A DNA stretch of 64,000 nucleotides from Limonium bicolor (taxonomy: Eukaryota > Streptophyta > Magnoliopsida > Caryophyllales > Plumbaginaceae), in NCBI GenBank assembly GCA_023374045.1, contig CM041777.1:479671594-479735593 (forward strand), given 5' to 3'. Under the pieces are notes generated by a model that did not search any database, had not been told where the DNA came from, and was given only the letters and a program-made list of their open reading frames with translations. Positions 60,411 through 64,000 of this stretch are shown in pieces. Made by a program: the position numbers and the translations under genes. The stretch's first letter is position 1. Each line of letters begins with the position of its first letter.

Positions 60411-62084
60411 TAATGAGCTCAAAAACATAACTACTTAGCTAAGAAAGGAATACCTCTTTGACAAGTGCAAATCCATCTTATATAAACTTGTTACATGATT
60501 AGCGCTTAAAAATGCTCTAAAACATTAGTTGGAAAAAGGGCTTAGTTAACGTGTAAAACAAAGATGTGAATGTCTTAGGAGTAAGATAAGCCTAGAATTA
60601 ATACATGGGAAGCTCTAAGGGTTAATATAAACTAAGCTTTTAACGACACACCTAGGGAATAACGCCTGATATAAAGTGTCATCACATGAAATGATAAACT
60701 GACACATTGTTTTTAATTAACGCAAGGGCCGTAGCGAACTCCGACCGGGACCCAGTGTGTGAGACAACTCGTACTTGCGAAAAAGGTATGGACATGTGTG
60801 GTTCGTATGTTGTCGTGTTACACGGCTTGTTTGTTGTGTGCCTTGTGTGAAAATGACCATAAGATTAAAGCATGAAATTGGATTACTTGCTCATCTTGCT
60901 TATATGATTGCTATATCAATGTCGCATGTTATTTGCGCGCACACAGTAGTTTAGTCCCTTCTCGTGTATGAACTTGAAATGAAATACGATGAACTACGCA
61001 AACAAAACGAAACAACTATACAAGAAGAAAACTCCTCTTAAACTATAGAGGACTTCTAATGACACCCACTATGGTGTCGAACTCATAATGATAATGAAAA
61101 GTAAAATACCTATTGGTGGAACACATCCTGGAGTCTAGAGACGACCCCGCTCCTCGCCGCACGACGCCGGGAATGGAGGATAGCTATGGAGAAAACGTTC
61201 TTCAAGTTGTGGTGAATAGAGAATTCACAAATAAACCCTAAAGAAACAAGGAAAAGATTAGCACCTACATGATATGGTCGCGGGATTTGAACCATACCCC
61301 CAGACCTGGTGCAAGGAAAGAGAAAGAAAATATACAATATGGGAACAAGAGAAAAGAAATGAAGACACACAACGCTCGAACAAACCCATAGTGAGGATCA
61401 TTGGTAAACATACGTATTCACGTGTTTGATGACTTGCACAATTGTTGTTTGCCATGCTAGCAGCTTGTTGTGCTTGGTTGCGTGTTTGATGTTGCTATGA
61501 TGCTAACCTGGTATGCTTGGATGCTTGTTGCTAAGGTTTTACTACCGTAAGTGTGTATGATATCCTGATGTATCGTGGTGTGTTTTACTGCTTTATTATA
61601 TCATGTAAATTGAACTTAATTATATTCGACCAAGTAGTCGTGTGGCCCGGCAACATACGGGCTACACACGTTCATACTCAGCGTAGTTTGCTGAGTCCTT
61701 CCCAACCCAAATTTTTACAGGTATTATGCCAGACGATAACGAAGCGTAGGCAGGATGACTACCATGGGGGTAGTCCATCAGGGCATAACGTTTGAGGATG
61801 TGGTTGTATGTTTAATGTACCCGAGATGTAATTCTCAGTTTATAATTTGGCAATTTGTTGTAGACACTCGATATTGGAATTGTATCTTATATTGTACATG
61901 AGTTTTGGTGAGAGCTGTTTCCAGTCATGCAGACCGTAACTTGATGTCGGTAGAGTGGTCATGTCAACCACGTGGGTGGTTGGCGTCTGTAGCACCCGGA
62001 TTGAGTTTATACCGCTGCAAAGTTAACTTATGATATTGTCAGACGCTTCATTTAATCTATGGATGTTTATTCAGGGGTGTTACA

Positions 62085-64000
62085 TAAACATTTCAGATAA
62101 ATTACTCACACTAAATTCTCGGTTAAACATAAAGTGCTAGGAGATGTCTTATGAGGGTCCCATAAACCCTCGGGAATGCCTCGGAGGAGTGCCGAGGTGG
62201 CACGAACCCCTATAAAATTAACTCTTAGAGTTCCTAACATCGTTACTCAACATTCTAAAGAGAATGCACGAGCTACTTCCTCAAAAATAAACAAGGTGCT
62301 CGGACGGATTTCTTAACGCTCCTTTTTGCCCGGTTAGCCTGAGAGTTGTGTTCTGAGTTGTTATAACCCCATATAACTCAATGTAACACCTTAACATATT
62401 ATTATTGACTATAAACAATGTCAATAAACACTTGGAACTCATAGCGACTAATTATTTTACAACAAATCCTTAAAGCACAAAATGCACCTTCGAGTGTCAC
62501 AAAAATGCGTTTTACGCAATTGTCTTGAAGTTTTTGAGGAGCCACGAGTTGATAATCTTAAAAGAGGATAAAATGACCATCTAAATCAATTAATTCCCGT
62601 ACTAAATTCATAGTAATAATGGGGGCGATTTTTGAGTCAAAAAGATACCTAACATCAGCATTTTTACCTTAAAAATTTCATCCTTTACCATGGTATAAAT
62701 GTACCAATTAAATACTGGAACCTATTACACATATTAGTATGATCTTAGTACAATATAGTGTAGCAAAAATCAAATGAAAAATTAATTCCATTTGAGCCCT
62801 ATACCATGCGTTTTTTTCTAGTCTATTTTGGCTAGATTTTACAACATATTATTGCCTTATGCTAATGTGACTCACCTAGCATATACTATATGATAATGTA
62901 ACAATTAAATTAGTCATGTGGAGCCTTCATTTACGTATGACTTGCAAAGAATTAAGCAAACATTAGTTGAACAAAAGTTATAAGAATCAAATTACATAAA
63001 ATGACAAGGCCAAGGACTACTTTATACTAGTTGCAAGAATCAAACAAAACTAGTGTCTATGGCCTCATATACTACACGATTTTGATAAGGAAAAGAAGGG
63101 GCTGGATTGCTATACTTTAGTCGAAATTATACAGCACCTAACTAGCATGATTCCTTGCCTAACACAAGCAAAAATTAATTGTCTCCAAACAGCACTAGTG
63201 TTCGATTTTGAGCATAGAAAAGAAGTCTAGTTGCTGTAAAATAATTGGACTAAGACATCAACTAATTAGCTAGCCTGTTCTTATGTCTTAAAAGACAAAG
63301 AAAAATCGGTTGTCTATATGCTCAATGCATTACCGAAATGATAAGAAAAGCAAGGCAATAATAACATGGGATTAGCTTAGAAAATTCAAAGGAGACATAT
63401 ACCTACCTTGCTCCTTGTCTTCTAGTTACAATTTTCAATCAAGCTCCATTAATTTCCTTTCAATCAATCGTATGCTAGTCTGAATGGAGAGACTTTAGTA
63501 GCCAAATTATGAAAGCAAATAATCAAATAATTAAAAGCAAATCAAAGAATAATGACAATAATTTCCAAGTGGATTCCTTTCATTCTTCCTTACCTTATTC
63601 CTACGTGAGCTTTAGACTTCATTCCTCCCTTGCTCACACAACCGAAGGTAAGCTCTCTCTTCTTCTCTCTTTTCTTCTTCCATTGTTAGCTAATTCCTTA
63701 GAGCTCTAAACTCCATTAATGGTGAATTAAATCCTAACACCATTTCTATGTAAATTCCTAGTTAAATCTACCAAGTCTTGAAGCAAGAAATCATCCTAGC
63801 AAACCTACAAGAAATCGCCAAGCATATATGCTCCAAGGAGGTTCCTAGATTCAACAACAACTCAAGGAACAACAAGATCAAGTTAATGTATATTTTCATG
63901 TTGAAAAATCCTAAATAATTACCTAAACTATTTTCGAAAATTTAGAACCTCTAAACCTATGTTCTCTTCATTATTTCATGAAGGAAACTTGGATCTACAA
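62085..64000 (+). mobile_element. LTR D, probable continuation (to window end)
   Basis: After the right target duplication (62085-62089) the sequence is neither G2 nor element A. It has the style of the left third of these LTRs: AAAATGCGTTTTACGC-like motifs (62500), long AT-rich sequence, then C+T-rich stretches with AAGGTAAG donor-like sites near 63645. I infer it is the rest of LTR D begun at 40915. A 66-codon frame at 63509-63709 has no recognisable domain. No LTR end lies in the window. Confidence 0.5.

Larger units (their letters stand above)
56152..62084 (+). mobile_element. G2 3' LTR (5,933 bp)
   Basis: It is the partner of 41306-47232, with scattered substitutions and a few 1-4 base indels in runs. 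It ends TCAGGGGTGTTACA and is followed by TAAAC. It carries the TATA-like site (56500-56510), tRNA-like segment (56566-56636), ~190-bp array (58020-60410), CAG|GT site (61711-61722) and LTR-end hairpin (61965-61982). Confidence 0.92.

Noticed and set aside
41306..62084. A 6-kb segmental duplication of host DNA
   Set aside because: The copies are bounded by LTR ends, a primer site, a purine tract and a near-matching target duplication, so they are LTRs.

Overview
This window is repeat-dense intergenic DNA from a higher plant, most likely a eudicot. No species can be named from the sequence. I find no intact protein-coding gene. Nearly every base belongs to a stack of nested LTR retrotransposons. 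The evidence is plant-type LTR ends (TGAAATACCCC ... GGGGTGTTACA), 5-bp target-site duplications, the primer-binding site TGGTATCAGAGC (complementary to initiator tRNA-Met) and purine tracts of the form AAGGGGGGTAG before the 3' LTRs. The only recognisable protein remnants are broken Ty3/gypsy pol pieces of Athila/Tat type on the minus strand at 10185-11170 and 13386-14197.

Layout. (1) 1-10184 is the 3' part of a giant non-autonomous element, called G1 here: internal region 1-4045 and 3' LTR 4046-10184. It is inserted into the old pol relic. (2) 10185-14197 is that relic, split by an LTR fragment (11171-13208) and a GATGCG-rich repeat (13209-13385). (3) 14198-40914 is element A. Its 5' LTR (14198-15621 plus 34598-37473) is split by a solo LTR B (15622-19753 plus 33537-34592, target duplication ATTTT). 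B is itself split by a complete non-coding element C (5' LTR 19754-24155, internal 24156-29129, 3' LTR 29130-33536). The internal region of A runs 37474-40914. (4) At 40915 another LTR (D) starts inside A. It is interrupted at 41306 and apparently resumes at 62085-64000. (5) 41306-62084 is G2, a complete sister of G1 of about 20.8 kb with LTRs of about 5.93 kb (41306-47232 and 56152-62084). Its internal region carries a minus-strand solo LTR E (50593-55162, target duplication TTACT). The deepest chain is pol relic < A < D < G2 < E.

How the parts relate. G1/G2, A/C, B, D and E differ in most of their sequence, but they share LTR ends, and where the relevant part is present they share the primer site and purine tract. 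None encodes gag or pol, so they look like large retrotransposon derivatives that must borrow proteins from an autonomous partner. What they conserve is small structured modules: a hairpin that folds the primer site onto itself; a two-hairpin cassette and a hairpin next to an internal second purine tract, both with paired base changes between families; a covarying hairpin about 100 bases before the LTR end; and a splice-acceptor-like CAG|GT in every LTR that reaches that part. These modules are the best candidates in this window for something undescribed. All alignments were made by eye.
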